From Planctomonas psychrotolerans (GTDB taxonomy: Bacteria; Actinomycetota; Actinomycetes; Actinomycetales; Microbacteriaceae): DNA of 64,000 nucleotides. Each line of letters begins with the position of its first letter. Positions within the stretch are counted from its first letter, which is position 1. A program made the position numbers and the translations under genes. The notes beneath the pieces are model-generated. The model did not search any database. It was not told where the DNA came from and was given only the letters and a program-made list of their open reading frames with translations. Location: NCBI RefSeq assembly GCF_008642235.1, contig NZ_SJEV01000001.1, forward strand, positions 558,001 to 622,000, in the 5' to 3' direction. This document shows, one piece after another, positions 8,913 through 17,979 of the stretch.

Positions 8913-9494
8913 ATGTCCTCCGCTCCGGTCGCCGTCACCGCGCTCCCGCACGTGTACGAGGTGGAGATCACGCACCTGCTGGCGTCGTCGCTGCATCGGT
9001 ACGAGGGTCGTCCCGCCGACGGACCACGGCCGGCTCCGACCGGGCAGAAGGAGGGGCGGGCATCCATCGATGTGCGTGCCGGGCTCGGGATCGTGGGCGA
9101 CCGGTACTTCGGGCATCGCGCTCACCGCAACGCCGCCGTCACCGTCATGGCGATCGAGTCGGTGGAGCACGTCGAGCGCGAGCTCACACTGGAGGTGGCG
9201 CTGGACCCGCTCGCGACGCGGCGCAACATCCTGCTGCGAGGTGCCGACGTGGATCGTCTGCGCGGGGTGGACTTCTCCCTCGACTCGGGGGCCGGAGCGG
9301 TGATGTTCCGCGGACACCGACCGGCCAATCCGTGCGCGTGGATGAACGGGGTGCTCGCCGAGGGCGCCCACCGCGCGCTGCGCGGCCGCGGCGGGATCCG
9401 GTGCGAGCCGCTCAGCGACGGCACCCTCGCGCTCGGGCCGGCCGTGTTGCGGTCGGCGGCACCGCTCGACGCGGGTGACGTGCGCCTCTTCTGA
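8913..9494 (+). CDS. MOSC-domain protein
   Basis: A 193-residue protein made essentially of one MOSC domain, the fold found at the C-terminus of molybdenum-cofactor sulfurase and in YiiM-like enzymes. Visible signatures are GLGIVGDRYFGHRAHRNAAV, the conserved RRNILLRG, and NPCAWMN with a candidate sulfur-carrying cysteine. The ATG at 8913 follows the previous stop by 14 bases. The convergent moeA operon immediately downstream supports a molybdenum-cofactor or sulfur-transfer role, though several MOSC proteins act on other nitrogenous substrates. Confidence 0.85.
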   Translation: MSSAPVAVTALPHVYEVEITHLLASSLHRYEGRPADGPRPAPTGQKEGRASIDVRAGLGIVGDRYFGHRAHRNAAVTVMAIESVEHVERELTLEVALDPLATRRNILLRGADVDRLRGVDFSLDSGAGAVMFRGHRPANPCAWMNGVLAEGAHRALRGRGGIRCEPLSDGTLALGPAVLRSAAPLDAGDVRLF

Positions 9495-9509
9495 CGCGCG
9501 GCGCAATAC

Positions 9510-9741
9510 GGTCCCTGAGCCTGTCGAAGGGGCCTTTCGGTAGCGCCCCTTCGACCGAACCACACGGTCCCTGAGCCTGTCGAAGGGGCTCCCGGCTGCG
9601 TCCCTTCGACCGAACCACACGGTCCCTGAGCCTGTCGAAGGGGCATTCAGGCAGCGTCCCTTCGACAGGCTCAGGGACCGTACATTGCGTCACTCCGACA
9701 GGCCCACCGCGGCAGCGTCCCTTCGACGGGCTCAGGCACCG
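9510..9741. repeat. TTCGACAGGCTCAGGGACC-type repeat cluster between convergent genes
   Basis: Five copies (near 9510, 9566, 9621, 9656 and 9716) fill the gap between the MOSC gene and moeA. The first three have one orientation, with GGTCCCTGAGCCTGTCGAAG on the plus strand, and the last two the other. A 43-bp composite unit at 9547-9589 recurs at 9602-9644. Its place between two convergent 3' ends suits a palindromic element acting as an mRNA end. Confidence 0.85.
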
Positions 9742-9746
9742 GGGCG

Positions 9747-11006
9747 TCACAGCCAGGGGACAGGGAGGCGGACGACCCAGGAGCCTGCGGGAGCACCGCC
9801 GGGCGGGACGACGAAGACGCCGTCGGCGTCGGCGAGGCCCCGCAGCATCGCGGAACCCTGATGGGGCATCGGCTCGGCTTCGCCGTTCCGCTCCCGGTAG
9901 GCGAGCACGAGGGTGACCGGACGGTCGTTCGGCACGGTGACGGCGAGGCGGACGCGGCCGAGCGGATGCACTCCGCGGCCGAGCAGCCCATCCAGAAGCG
10001 GCGCGCCGAGACTGAGCAGCGTCATCATGGCGGCGAGCGGATTGCCGGGCAGACCGAGCAGCAACCGCCCGTCGGGCAGTTCGGCGAGCATCGCCGGGTG
10101 CCCGGGCCGCATCGCCACACCGTCGAGCAGCAGCGTGGCCCCGAGGCTCGCGAGCGCGGCACGGAGGTGATCGGTGGCACCACCCGCACTGCCGCCGGTG
10201 GTGATCACGATGTCGGCGGTCGACGTCCCGCCGATGGCACGGATGGTCTCGTCGAGATCGTCGGGCACGCGCTGCACCGACGAGACCGCAGCACCGAGGG
10301 AGCGCAGCAGGTCGGGCAGCTGGGGACCGTAGGCGTCGCGGACCAATCCCGGCGCGGGGACCCCGCTCGACACGACCTCGGAGCCGAGGAAGACGAAGGC
10401 GACCTCGGGCCGCATGCGCACCGCCACGGTGTCGTGGCCCGCGATCGCGGCGAGGGCGATGCGCGGCGGTGTGAGCACCGCACCACCGGCGACGAGCACC
10501 TCCCCCGTCATCGCTTCCTCACCGGCGAAGCGCACATGCTCACCGGGCCGTGGTTCATCGGCGCGGGCAGTGACCGTGCGGGTCAGCGAACCGTCGGCGA
10601 CAGTGCCGTGCTCGGAGCGCAGCACTCCCACCGCGACGTTTCCCGCAGAGTCCTCAGCTGCGGCGGCGTTCCCGGCGACAGCACTTCCGACAGCGGTGTC
10701 GGCGGCGGGGATGGGGCCACCGGTCGTGATCGGCCGCGCCTCACCGGCCTCGAGCGGCGCGGATGCGCCGAGCGGTCCCGCGGTGATCGAAGCGCCCAGC
10801 CGCCACGGCGGATCTCCCGCGACGACCCAACCATCCATGGCCGATGTCGATGCGCCGGGGAGAAGGAGCAGTGCGCGCACGTCCTCGGCGAGGGTGCGGC
10901 CGCCCGCAGCGTCGAGCGGTACGTCCTCGGACTCCGTGCGCCGGTCATCACCCGCTCGGCGGGTGATGTCACGCGCCGCGTCCCAGGGGATCGCCGTACG
11001 GCTCAC
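9747..11006 (-). CDS. moeA: Molybdopterin molybdenumtransferase MoeA
   Basis: A 419-residue MoeA-family protein, which inserts molybdate into adenylylated molybdopterin in the cytosol. Motifs include STSAMDGWVV (the conserved SAMDG), PITTGGPIP, VVITTGGSAGG (usually TTGGVS) and LLGLPGNPLAAM. The C-terminal domain IV is present. The GTG at 11006 overlaps the stop of the DUF6457 gene as GTGA, implying coupled translation; the open frame upstream of it is the shadow of that gene. The order is mobA-like, DUF6457, moeA. Confidence 0.92.
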   Translation of the reverse strand: MSRTAIPWDAARDITRRAGDDRRTESEDVPLDAAGGRTLAEDVRALLLLPGASTSAMDGWVVAGDPPWRLGASITAGPLGASAPLEAGEARPITTGGPIPAADTAVGSAVAGNAAAAEDSAGNVAVGVLRSEHGTVADGSLTRTVTARADEPRPGEHVRFAGEEAMTGEVLVAGGAVLTPPRIALAAIAGHDTVAVRMRPEVAFVFLGSEVVSSGVPAPGLVRDAYGPQLPDLLRSLGAAVSSVQRVPDDLDETIRAIGGTSTADIVITTGGSAGGATDHLRAALASLGATLLLDGVAMRPGHPAMLAELPDGRLLLGLPGNPLAAMMTLLSLGAPLLDGLLGRGVHPLGRVRLAVTVPNDRPVTLVLAYRERNGEAEPMPHQGSAMLRGLADADGVFVVPPGGAPAGSWVVRLPVPWL

Positions 11007-11281
11007 GACCCCGAGGGCTCTTCCGGATCGGCGTGGGCGAGCGCCAGCCGGGTAGCAATCTCCGTGGCTCGCTCCACGTCCTCGACCGAGCCGCCGCGGA
11101 GCGCCGCGGCATACCCCACCAGGAACGTGGTCACCGGAGCGGCGGGCCTGGCGACACTGTGCGCGGCATCGCGGGCGAGGTCGAGCACCAGCGGCACGTC
11201 GGTGGCGAAGTCCTGCGGAAGGTCGAGGGCACGCGCGAGTTCCGCGGCCCACGCGTCGAGGAGGGGTGGTTCCGAGGTCAT
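11003..11281 (-). CDS. DUF6457 small protein in the molybdenum-cofactor operon
   Basis: A 92-residue, mostly helical, soluble protein (starts MTSEPPLLDAWAAELARAL) resembling DUF6457. This domain is found in actinobacteria next to, or fused with, MobA-like nucleotidyltransferases. It is tightly embedded: its ATG overlaps the mobA-like stop (ATGA) and its TGA overlaps the moeA GTG. Position suggests an accessory role in molybdopterin maturation, but no motif reveals a catalytic activity. Confidence 0.78.
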   Translation of the reverse strand: MTSEPPLLDAWAAELARALDLPQDFATDVPLVLDLARDAAHSVARPAAPVTTFLVGYAAALRGGSVEDVERATEIATRLALAHADPEEPSGS

Positions 11282-11970
11282 GAGTTCTCTCCCTGCGATC
11301 CGTCGGTGTCGTGCTGAGGTGTGGAATCGAGGCGGATGCCGAGCTCAGCGGCGTCGTCCGGGGTGTCGACGTCGCGGCACAGCTCGCTCGGAACCGCCAC
11401 GTCGCGGAGCGACATCTCCGCGAGCAGTTCCCGCAGTGACCGCCCCGGGAGTCGCCCGTCCCGTCTCAGTCGCGCGACGGCTCGCTCCAGCGAGCGGGTG
11501 CGGTAAGCGGCCAGCAACGGCTGGCGTCGACCGTCGTCGTCCACGGCGATGACTCCGTCCGTGCCGGGTGGTGAAACGGACGTCGACCGGGCGACCGCGC
11601 GATCCGCCGCCGACCGGGCAGCGAGGACGAGGGTCAGCGCCTCGGGTGCCCGCACCAGATCCGCTGCCAGCACCACGGTCCACTCCGGCGGGAACTCCTC
11701 CCCCAGCACCAGAAGTCCGGTGTCGATCGCCGGTACGGGTCCGCCGAAGCGCGGGTCCTCCCAGATGGTGGCGGCCACATTCGGGCGACCGGTCACGCCG
11801 TTCACATCACCGACCAACGCCACGGACTCCGCACCTTCGACCGCGTCGAGAGCGAGGTCGAGGAGGCTTCGGCCCCGGTACCGGAGCGCGGTTTTGTTGA
11901 TGCCGCCGAGTCTCGATGCGCGCCCGCCGGAGATCACGATCGCGTTCCAGCGCGAGCGGGTCTTCGCCAT
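11278..11970 (-). CDS. mobA: MobA-like molybdopterin-guanylyltransferase/NTP transferase
   Basis: A 230-residue nucleotidyltransferase of the MobA fold. It opens with NAIVISGGRASRLGGINK, matching the GGxSxRMGxDK nucleotide-binding loop, and has VVLAADLVRAPE in place of the usual (A)CDxP stretch. MobA attaches GMP to Mo-molybdopterin; related enzymes attach other nucleotides. I chose the ATG at 11970 because GGAGG lies eight bases upstream. It is the first gene of a three-gene overlapping operon with DUF6457 and moeA. Departures from canonical MobA motifs leave the exact nucleotide open. Confidence 0.8.
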   Translation of the reverse strand: MAKTRSRWNAIVISGGRASRLGGINKTALRYRGRSLLDLALDAVEGAESVALVGDVNGVTGRPNVAATIWEDPRFGGPVPAIDTGLLVLGEEFPPEWTVVLAADLVRAPEALTLVLAARSAADRAVARSTSVSPPGTDGVIAVDDDGRRQPLLAAYRTRSLERAVARLRRDGRLPGRSLRELLAEMSLRDVAVPSELCRDVDTPDDAAELGIRLDSTPQHDTDGSQGENS

Positions 11971-12132
11971 GTCGAGGGCCTCCGAGGGTCGAGCGGGCCG
12001 GGTCGCACGGCCGCGGTTCCGAGCACACGGTCGCGCGTCGGACGGTATCGTCGAGGGTACGCGGGAACGGGAAGTTCCACCTCCCGCCGTCCGCTTCACC
12101 GTTGCAATGGCGACTCACCGAGGAGACATCAG

Positions 12133-13980
12133 ATGCCCACTGTCGCGAGCCGTCAAGACGGCACGTATCCACGTCCGCAGCTGATCCGGGGAAAGCATCT
12201 CGCGCTCGACGTGCTCGCCGGCTTCCGCTACGACGACGCCGACGTGGGCCGCGACCGGCACTGGGAGAACGACACCCAGGCCTTCGCGCACCAGATCCAA
12301 CTGCCCTTCCCGCCCGAGTCTCCGGCATCCGGCATCGGTGACACGTCGTTCCACCCGGTGGTCTGGTACCGCATCCCGGTGACCGACGACATGCTCGCCG
12401 AGGCGGGCGGCGACGACCGCGGCAGCCGGATGCTGCTGCACTTCGGTGCCGTGGACTACGAAGCCGACGTCTGGGTCGACGGGATGCACGTCGCTTCCCA
12501 CGTCGGCGGTCAGACGCCGTTCAGTGCCGACATCACCGCAGCCCTCGACCCGGTGACCACCGAACATTCGATCGTGGTGCGCGCGAAGGACGACCCGCTC
12601 GACGTGACCATGCCCCGCGGCAAGCAGGACTGGCTGCCCGAGCCCCACGACATCTGGTACCACCGCACCACGGGCATCTGGCGCACCGTGTGGCTCGAGG
12701 CGGTGCCGCGCGTGCACATCACCGACCTCGCCTGGACGCCGGACGTGCCCCGCGCCACGGTGCGCGCCGAGATCGAGCTCAGCTCACGCCCCTTCCCCGC
12801 CGCCCGCATCGACGTGGAGGTCTCCCTCGACGGTCGCGTGCTGGCGCACCAGAGCGTCACGACCACCGATGACCAGGTGACGGTGGACATCGCGCTCGGC
12901 GAACTGCGCAACGGGCAGCACTACGAGCGGGCACTGTGGTCGCCCGAGCATCCGCGTCTCATCGACGCCACCGTGCGGTTGACCGAGCTGAACGAGTCCG
13001 GTGAAGCGGCGCCCGACTCCACCACCGACGAGGTCTCCAGCTACTTCGGGCTCCGCACCACCGCGGTGGAGCACGGCCGCTTCCTGCTCAACGACCGGCC
13101 CATCTACGTGCGCTCGGTTCTCGAGCAGGGCTACTGGCCCGAATCGCACCTCACGCCGCCGTCCGTGGAGGCGCTGCGCGAGGAGGTCGAGCTGATCCTG
13201 TCGCTCGGCTTCAACGCCGCCCGCATCCATCAGAAGGTCGAAGACCCGCGGTTCCTGTACTGGGCCGACCGCCTCGGCCTCATGATCTGGGGCGAAACGG
13301 CCGGTGCCTACTCCTTCACCGCCACCGCGGTGCAGCGCCTGACCACGGAGTGGATCGACATCGTGCGGCGCGACCGCTCGCATCCGTCGATCATCACCTG
13401 GGTGCCGATCAACGAGTCGTGGGGCGTGCAGCACGGCGCGTCCGACCCGGCGCAGCGGGCCTACGGTCTCGCGCTCGTGAATCTCACCCGGGCGCTCGAC
13501 GCCACCCGTCCGGTGATCTCGAACGACGGCTGGGAGCACACCGACAGCGACATCTGGTCGATCCACGACTACGAGCCGTCCGGCAGCGTGCTGTCGGCCC
13601 GGTACGGCAGCCGCGAGTCGATCGACGCAGTGCTCGACGGCATGGGGCCGGCCGGCCGTCGGATGAGCGTGCAGCCCGGCGGTCGGGTCGACCGCGACCA
13701 GCCCGTGATGCTCACCGAGTTCGGCGGCGTCAGCTACACCACCGGGCAGACGGTGGAGGACAACTGGGGATACTCCACGGCGCAGGATGCGGACGATTTC
13801 CGTCGACGGCTGGCCGACATCCTCGACGCGGTGAACGCCTCGCCGATCCTGCAGGGCTTCTGCTACACCCAGATCACCGACACCCGGCAGGAGACCAATG
13901 GTCTCTGCGACGAGAACCGGAAGCCGAAACTGCCGGTCGAGACGATCGCCGGCATCATCCGCGGGACAATCGAGTCATGA
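12133..13980 (+). CDS. Glycoside hydrolase family 2 enzyme
   Basis: A 615-residue GH2 protein: an N-terminal jelly-roll sugar-binding domain (about 1-185, with DYEADVWVDGMHV), an immunoglobulin-like domain (about 190-305) and a TIM barrel (about 310-610). The catalytic acid/base is Glu428 in WVPINESWG and the nucleophile Glu529 in LTEFGG. There is no signal peptide, so it is probably cytosolic. AGGAG precedes the ATG. Its stop overlaps the aldose-epimerase start (ATGA), and a GH127 gene follows, suggesting breakdown of arabinose- or galactose-type oligosaccharides. The precise specificity is unknown. Confidence 0.9.
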   Translation: MPTVASRQDGTYPRPQLIRGKHLALDVLAGFRYDDADVGRDRHWENDTQAFAHQIQLPFPPESPASGIGDTSFHPVVWYRIPVTDDMLAEAGGDDRGSRMLLHFGAVDYEADVWVDGMHVASHVGGQTPFSADITAALDPVTTEHSIVVRAKDDPLDVTMPRGKQDWLPEPHDIWYHRTTGIWRTVWLEAVPRVHITDLAWTPDVPRATVRAEIELSSRPFPAARIDVEVSLDGRVLAHQSVTTTDDQVTVDIALGELRNGQHYERALWSPEHPRLIDATVRLTELNESGEAAPDSTTDEVSSYFGLRTTAVEHGRFLLNDRPIYVRSVLEQGYWPESHLTPPSVEALREEVELILSLGFNAARIHQKVEDPRFLYWADRLGLMIWGETAGAYSFTATAVQRLTTEWIDIVRRDRSHPSIITWVPINESWGVQHGASDPAQRAYGLALVNLTRALDATRPVISNDGWEHTDSDIWSIHDYEPSGSVLSARYGSRESIDAVLDGMGPAGRRMSVQPGGRVDRDQPVMLTEFGGVSYTTGQTVEDNWGYSTAQDADDFRRRLADILDAVNASPILQGFCYTQITDTRQETNGLCDENRKPKLPVETIAGIIRGTIES

Positions 13981-14897
13981 CCCCTCTCTCCGGCACCGCC
14001 ATCGACCTGCGCTCCGGCGCCTACACCGCATCCATCGCGAGCATCGGCGCCACCGTGCGCCGGTTGCAGCACGACGGGCGGGACCTCGTGGTCCCGTTCG
14101 ACGCCGACTCGGTACGCCCCTTCTTCCGCGGCGCCACGCTGGCGCCCTGGCCGAACCGGATCGTCGACGGTCTGTGGGAGGCACGCGGGAAGACGCAGAA
14201 GCTCGCGCACACCGAGCCGGAGCGCGCGCACGCGCTGCACGGCCTCGCCGTGTGGCTCGACTTCGCCGTGGAGGAGCAGACGGAGAGCAGCGTGCGGCTG
14301 TCCGCCACCGTGGTCGCGCAGACGGGCTACCCGTTCCGCATCGACCTGTCGGTCTCGTTCACCCTCGATGACGGCGGCCTGCACACCACGGTGACCGGCA
14401 CCAACAGCGGGTCGGAGACGGCCCCGTTCGGCACGGCGCCGCATCCGTACCTCGTGGCCGGGGACGGCCTCGTGGACGACTGGACCCTCACCCTGCCCGC
14501 CGGCCAGGTGCTCACCGTGACCGAGGACCGGCTCATCCCCGTCGCCCTCGCCGACGTGGCGGAGGAGAACGGCGGCGAGTTCGACTTCCGCGCCGCGCGC
14601 GCCATCGGCGACACCTTCATCGATCACGCCTTCACGGACGTCTCACGGGACGCCTCCGGCATCGCGGAGGTGCGGCTGACCGCGCCGTCGGGCACGGGAG
14701 TGGCCATGCGCTGGGGCACCGAGTGCGGATGGGTGCAGATCCACACCGCCGATCAGCCGGAGCCGTCCATCAGCCGGCTCGGCCTCGCGGTCGAGCCGAT
14801 GACCTGCCCGCCGGATGCGTTCAACTCCGGCACCGACGTTCTCTGGCTCGAGCCCGGCGCATCCGCTTCGGCCGGCTGGACCATCACCGCCCTGTAG
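13977..14897 (+). CDS. Aldose 1-epimerase family protein
   Basis: A 306-residue GalM-like protein that would interconvert alpha and beta anomers of a released sugar. Visible features are FRGATLAPWPNRI, ALHGLAVW, the TAPHPYLV catalytic-histidine motif, and AVEPMTCPPDAFN containing the likely catalytic base. It is translationally coupled to the GH2 gene through ATGA. It lacks a signal peptide. The cluster context suits anomer conversion after intracellular glycosidase action; the actual sugar is not determined. Confidence 0.9.
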   Translation: MTPLSGTAIDLRSGAYTASIASIGATVRRLQHDGRDLVVPFDADSVRPFFRGATLAPWPNRIVDGLWEARGKTQKLAHTEPERAHALHGLAVWLDFAVEEQTESSVRLSATVVAQTGYPFRIDLSVSFTLDDGGLHTTVTGTNSGSETAPFGTAPHPYLVAGDGLVDDWTLTLPAGQVLTVTEDRLIPVALADVAEENGGEFDFRAARAIGDTFIDHAFTDVSRDASGIAEVRLTAPSGTGVAMRWGTECGWVQIHTADQPEPSISRLGLAVEPMTCPPDAFNSGTDVLWLEPGASASAGWTITAL

Positions 14898-14954
14898 TCG
14901 CGCCGCGACCGCGTGCGTCCGTGAGCCCCACGTCCGGTCCGACCTCTGAGCCCC

Positions 14955-15103
14955 ACGGTCCCTGAGCCACTCCCACGGTCCCTGAGCTTGTCGAAGGGAC
15001 ATCGGGTGACGTCCCTTCGACAGGCTCAGGGATCGCCCTTCGACAGGCTCAGGGACCGTATGTGACAGGCTCAAAGACCGCCCTTCGACGGGCTCAGGGA
15101 CCG
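14955..15103. repeat. TTCGACAGGCTCAGGGACC-type repeat cluster between epimerase and GH127 genes
   Basis: About five intact or decayed copies (near 14977, 15011, 15036, 15063 and 15080) occupy a gap between two genes that point the same way. The first is inverted relative to the rest, so 14977-15000 and 15011-15033 can pair as a hairpin. This could separate expression of the GH127 gene from the GH2-epimerase pair. Confidence 0.8.
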
Positions 15104-15134
15104 CGCTCCGCAATCACAGCACCCAAGGAGAATC

Positions 15135-17534
15135 ATGCCCACGGCACCCCTCGACCCACCGGCACTGGCTCGCGTCCGGCTGCTCGACGGTCCGCTCGCC
15201 GAGTCGCAGCGCGTCAACGCGGAGTATCTGCTCCGGCTCGACCCCGACCGTCTGCTCGCGCCGTTCCTCCGCGAGGCGGGGCTGCCGCGCGTGAAGCCGA
15301 GCTACGGTAACTGGGAGAACGAGGGTCTCGACGGGCACACCGCCGGGCACTATTTGTCCGCCGCCGCGATGCTCTACGCGGCAACGGGCGACCGGGTGGT
15401 GCTCGACCGCCTCGATCACATGGTCGACGTGCTCGAGACGTGCCAGCGCGAGGTCGGATCGGGCTACGTGGGCGGCATCCCCGACGGCCTCGACTTCTGG
15501 GCCGACGTGCGGGCCGGGCGTGTGGGGTCGGACTCCTTCTCGCTCGGCGGCCGCTGGGTTCCCTGGTACAACCTGCACAAGCTGTTCGCCGGGTTGCTCG
15601 ACGCCGAACGGTACGCCGGCTCGCACCGCGCTCGGGACGTCGTGATCCGCCTGGCCGACTGGTGGCTGGGCATCGCCGCGGACATCGACGACGAGCGCTT
15701 CGAGCGGATGCTCGACACCGAGTTCGGCGGCATGAACGAGGTCTTCGCCGAGCTCGCCGCCCGCACGGGCAGCGACGACTACCTCGCGATGGCGAAGCGG
15801 TTCACCCACGCCACCATCGCCGACCCGCTGGTCGAAGGACGCGACGCGCTCACCGGACTGCACGCGAACACGCAGATACCGAAGGTGGTGGGCTACGCCC
15901 GGGTGGCGGCGCTCTCCGGCGATGAACGGCTGGCCACCGCCGCCCGCGAGTTCTGGCGCATCGTGGTGGCGAACCGCAGCGTGGCGTTCGGGGGCAACAG
16001 CGCCCGGGAACACTTCCACGACTCCGCCGACTTCACGCCGATGCTGATCGAGCGCCAGGGCCCGGAGACCTGCAACAGCCACAACATGCTCCGCCTGAGC
16101 GAGTCGCTGTACTCGGCGAGCGCCGACCCGAAGTACCTCGACTACTACGAGCGCACGCTGTTCAACCACATCCTGTCGGCGCAGCATCCGGAGCACGGCG
16201 GCTTCGTGTACTTCACGCCCGTGCGTCCGGGCCATTACCGCGTGTACTCCGCACCGGAGGACGGCTTCTGGTGCTGCGTAGGCACGGGGCTCGAGAGCCA
16301 TGCGAAGCTCGGCGAGCTGGTCTACACCCGCACCGGTGGCGACGTCGAGGTGAACCTGTTCGTCGCCTCCACCTTCGAGGATGCCGAGCTCGGGCTCACC
16401 CTGCGGCAGGAGACGCGCTTCCCGTTCGAGGACATCAGCCGCCTCACCGTGGACGTGGCGGAACCGCGAACGTTCGGCGTCAGCATCCGCGTTCCGTCGT
16501 GGGCGTCGGCGCCCATCACCGTGCTCGTGAACGGCGAGGCGGTGGATGCGGCGGCCGGTGCGGGAAGCCCGGCCGGACGCATCCGGGTGGAGCGCGCCTG
16601 GCACTCCGGGGACGTGATCGAGGTGACGACGCCGATGGCAGCGCGGGTGGAACCGCTGCCCGACGGGTCCCCGTGGGGAGCCGTGTGCTTCGGCCCGATC
16701 GTGCTGGCGGCGCGCACGGGTACCGACGCGCTGGACGGGCTGATCGCCGACGACAGCCGCATGGGTCATGTGGCGAGCGGACCACTCGTTCCGTTCGCCG
16801 GCACGCCGATCCTCGCCGTGCCGGGGCTCGCCGTTGCCGGTGCCGATGCGAATGCGTCGGCCGGCGCAGGCGCGTTGGAGACGCCCGTCGACCTCGAGGT
16901 CGTGGATCGAGGTGCGCTGCGGTTTGCGATCCGCGCCGTCGACGGCACCCGCGTCGAACTCGAACCGTTCTTCGGTCTGCACGACGCGCGATACACGATG
17001 TACTGGCCGCTGGTGCCATCGGACGCGGACGGCGGGGCGGTGTCCGGCATGCGCAGCCTGCTCGCCGAACTGGACGAGTCGCTCGCGCTCGACGTGCGCA
17101 CGCTCGACTCGGTGGGGTTCGGCGAGCAGCAACCCGAATCGGATCACGCCTTCACCGGCTCCGACACCCGAGTGGGATCGACGGACGGCGTGCACTGGCG
17201 CGAGACCACCGACCGGTTCGCGGTCCGGATCCGCACCCACGACGGTGCAGCCCGATCGCTGCGGGTGGTCTGGCTGGCGACCGACGCTCCGGCGGCGTTC
17301 ACCGTTTCCGTCGACGGCGAGGACGTGTTCGCGTTCGATTCCGCCGAAGACGAGTCGACCGCCGCGCCGAACGTCGATACGGACACGGACGGCGACGCCG
17401 CACCTCGCGGTTCCCACTCCCGCGAGGTCGACATTCCGCCGGCCGAGCGCGACACGCTGACGGTCGAGGTGCGAGCGCTCCGCGGTCGGCCTTCCGCCCG
17501 CATCCGCGAGATACGGCTCCTCGCCGCGCTGTGA
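15135..17534 (+). CDS. GH127-family beta-L-arabinofuranosidase
   Basis: A 799-residue protein of the DUF1680/GH127 family, which hydrolyses terminal beta-L-arabinofuranosyl residues. The catalytic (alpha/alpha)6 barrel is in the first about 430 residues. The zinc-thiolate site is readable: Glu311 and Cys313 in PETCNSHNMLRLSE, and Cys380-Cys381 in FWCCVGTG, matching the Glu-Cys-Cys-Cys cluster of HypBA1, where a cysteine is the nucleophile. Beta-sandwich domains follow. AAGGAG precedes the ATG. No signal peptide is seen, so substrates would be imported oligosaccharides. No sugar transporter lies nearby. Confidence 0.9.
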   Translation: MPTAPLDPPALARVRLLDGPLAESQRVNAEYLLRLDPDRLLAPFLREAGLPRVKPSYGNWENEGLDGHTAGHYLSAAAMLYAATGDRVVLDRLDHMVDVLETCQREVGSGYVGGIPDGLDFWADVRAGRVGSDSFSLGGRWVPWYNLHKLFAGLLDAERYAGSHRARDVVIRLADWWLGIAADIDDERFERMLDTEFGGMNEVFAELAARTGSDDYLAMAKRFTHATIADPLVEGRDALTGLHANTQIPKVVGYARVAALSGDERLATAAREFWRIVVANRSVAFGGNSAREHFHDSADFTPMLIERQGPETCNSHNMLRLSESLYSASADPKYLDYYERTLFNHILSAQHPEHGGFVYFTPVRPGHYRVYSAPEDGFWCCVGTGLESHAKLGELVYTRTGGDVEVNLFVASTFEDAELGLTLRQETRFPFEDISRLTVDVAEPRTFGVSIRVPSWASAPITVLVNGEAVDAAAGAGSPAGRIRVERAWHSGDVIEVTTPMAARVEPLPDGSPWGAVCFGPIVLAARTGTDALDGLIADDSRMGHVASGPLVPFAGTPILAVPGLAVAGADANASAGAGALETPVDLEVVDRGALRFAIRAVDGTRVELEPFFGLHDARYTMYWPLVPSDADGGAVSGMRSLLAELDESLALDVRTLDSVGFGEQQPESDHAFTGSDTRVGSTDGVHWRETTDRFAVRIRTHDGAARSLRVVWLATDAPAAFTVSVDGEDVFAFDSAEDESTAAPNVDTDTDGDAAPRGSHSREVDIPPAERDTLTVEVRALRGRPSARIREIRLLAAL

Positions 17535-17576
17535 GGCCGGTTGTGCTCGAGCGCTCGGCCGAGTGCGGGGCGTCGG

Positions 17577-17607
17577 GTTGGTCCGCGCCGCGCGGGTAGG
17601 CTAAACT
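17577..17607 (+). promoter_or_regulatory. Possible tRNA-Gln promoter
   Basis: TTGGTC at 17577-17582 could be a -35 box, with TAAACT (17602-17607) or TAGGCT (17597-17602) as the -10 box; the spacings are 19 and 14 bases. It lies about 30 bases before the tRNA. Assigned by eye only. Confidence 0.35.
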
Positions 17608-17637
17608 CGTCCACGGCCCGGTTCCGGCTGAGCCTCT

Positions 17638-17709
17638 TGGGGTATGGTGTAATTGGCAACACGAGAGATTCTGATTCTCTTATTCTTGGTTCGAGTCCAG
17701 GTACCCCAG
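17638..17709 (+). tRNA. tRNA-Gln (anticodon CTG)
   Basis: A 72-base cloverleaf. The acceptor stem TGGGGTA pairs perfectly with TACCCCA. The anticodon loop around ATTCTGATT carries CTG, and the T-arm contains GGTTCGAGTCC. The discriminator is G and no CCA is encoded. With no GlnRS in sight, charging is expected through a non-discriminating GltX plus GatCAB, as is usual in actinobacteria; gltX lies about 3 kb away. Confidence 0.95.
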
Positions 17710-17713
17710 CAAC

Positions 17714-17747
17714 AGCCCTCAGTTCCTTCGGGAGCCGGGGGCTTTTT
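17714..17747 (+). terminator. Intrinsic terminator after tRNA-Gln
   Basis: Arms 17714-17726 and 17731-17743 pair with one mismatch and two G-U pairs around a TTCG tetraloop. A T5 tract (17743-17747) follows. It begins five bases after the tRNA end. Confidence 0.8.
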
Positions 17748-17979
17748 CGCATTCCGGCCGCAGTGCCGAAGTCGCGGTCCTCTCCAGCGCGCAGCCCCGG
17801 TCACTGATTTTCCGCACCCGCAGCCCCCTGCTGAATTTACGCCGGGGAAACACGACGAACGGGCGACCGTAACGTGCGACCGATCTCATGGAACCGCGGT
17901 AGTCGCACGCGCTCGTGCGTGGGACACCGCACCGGTATCCGTTCCTCGCGAACGTGTACGACAGCGGATGGGGACGCGC

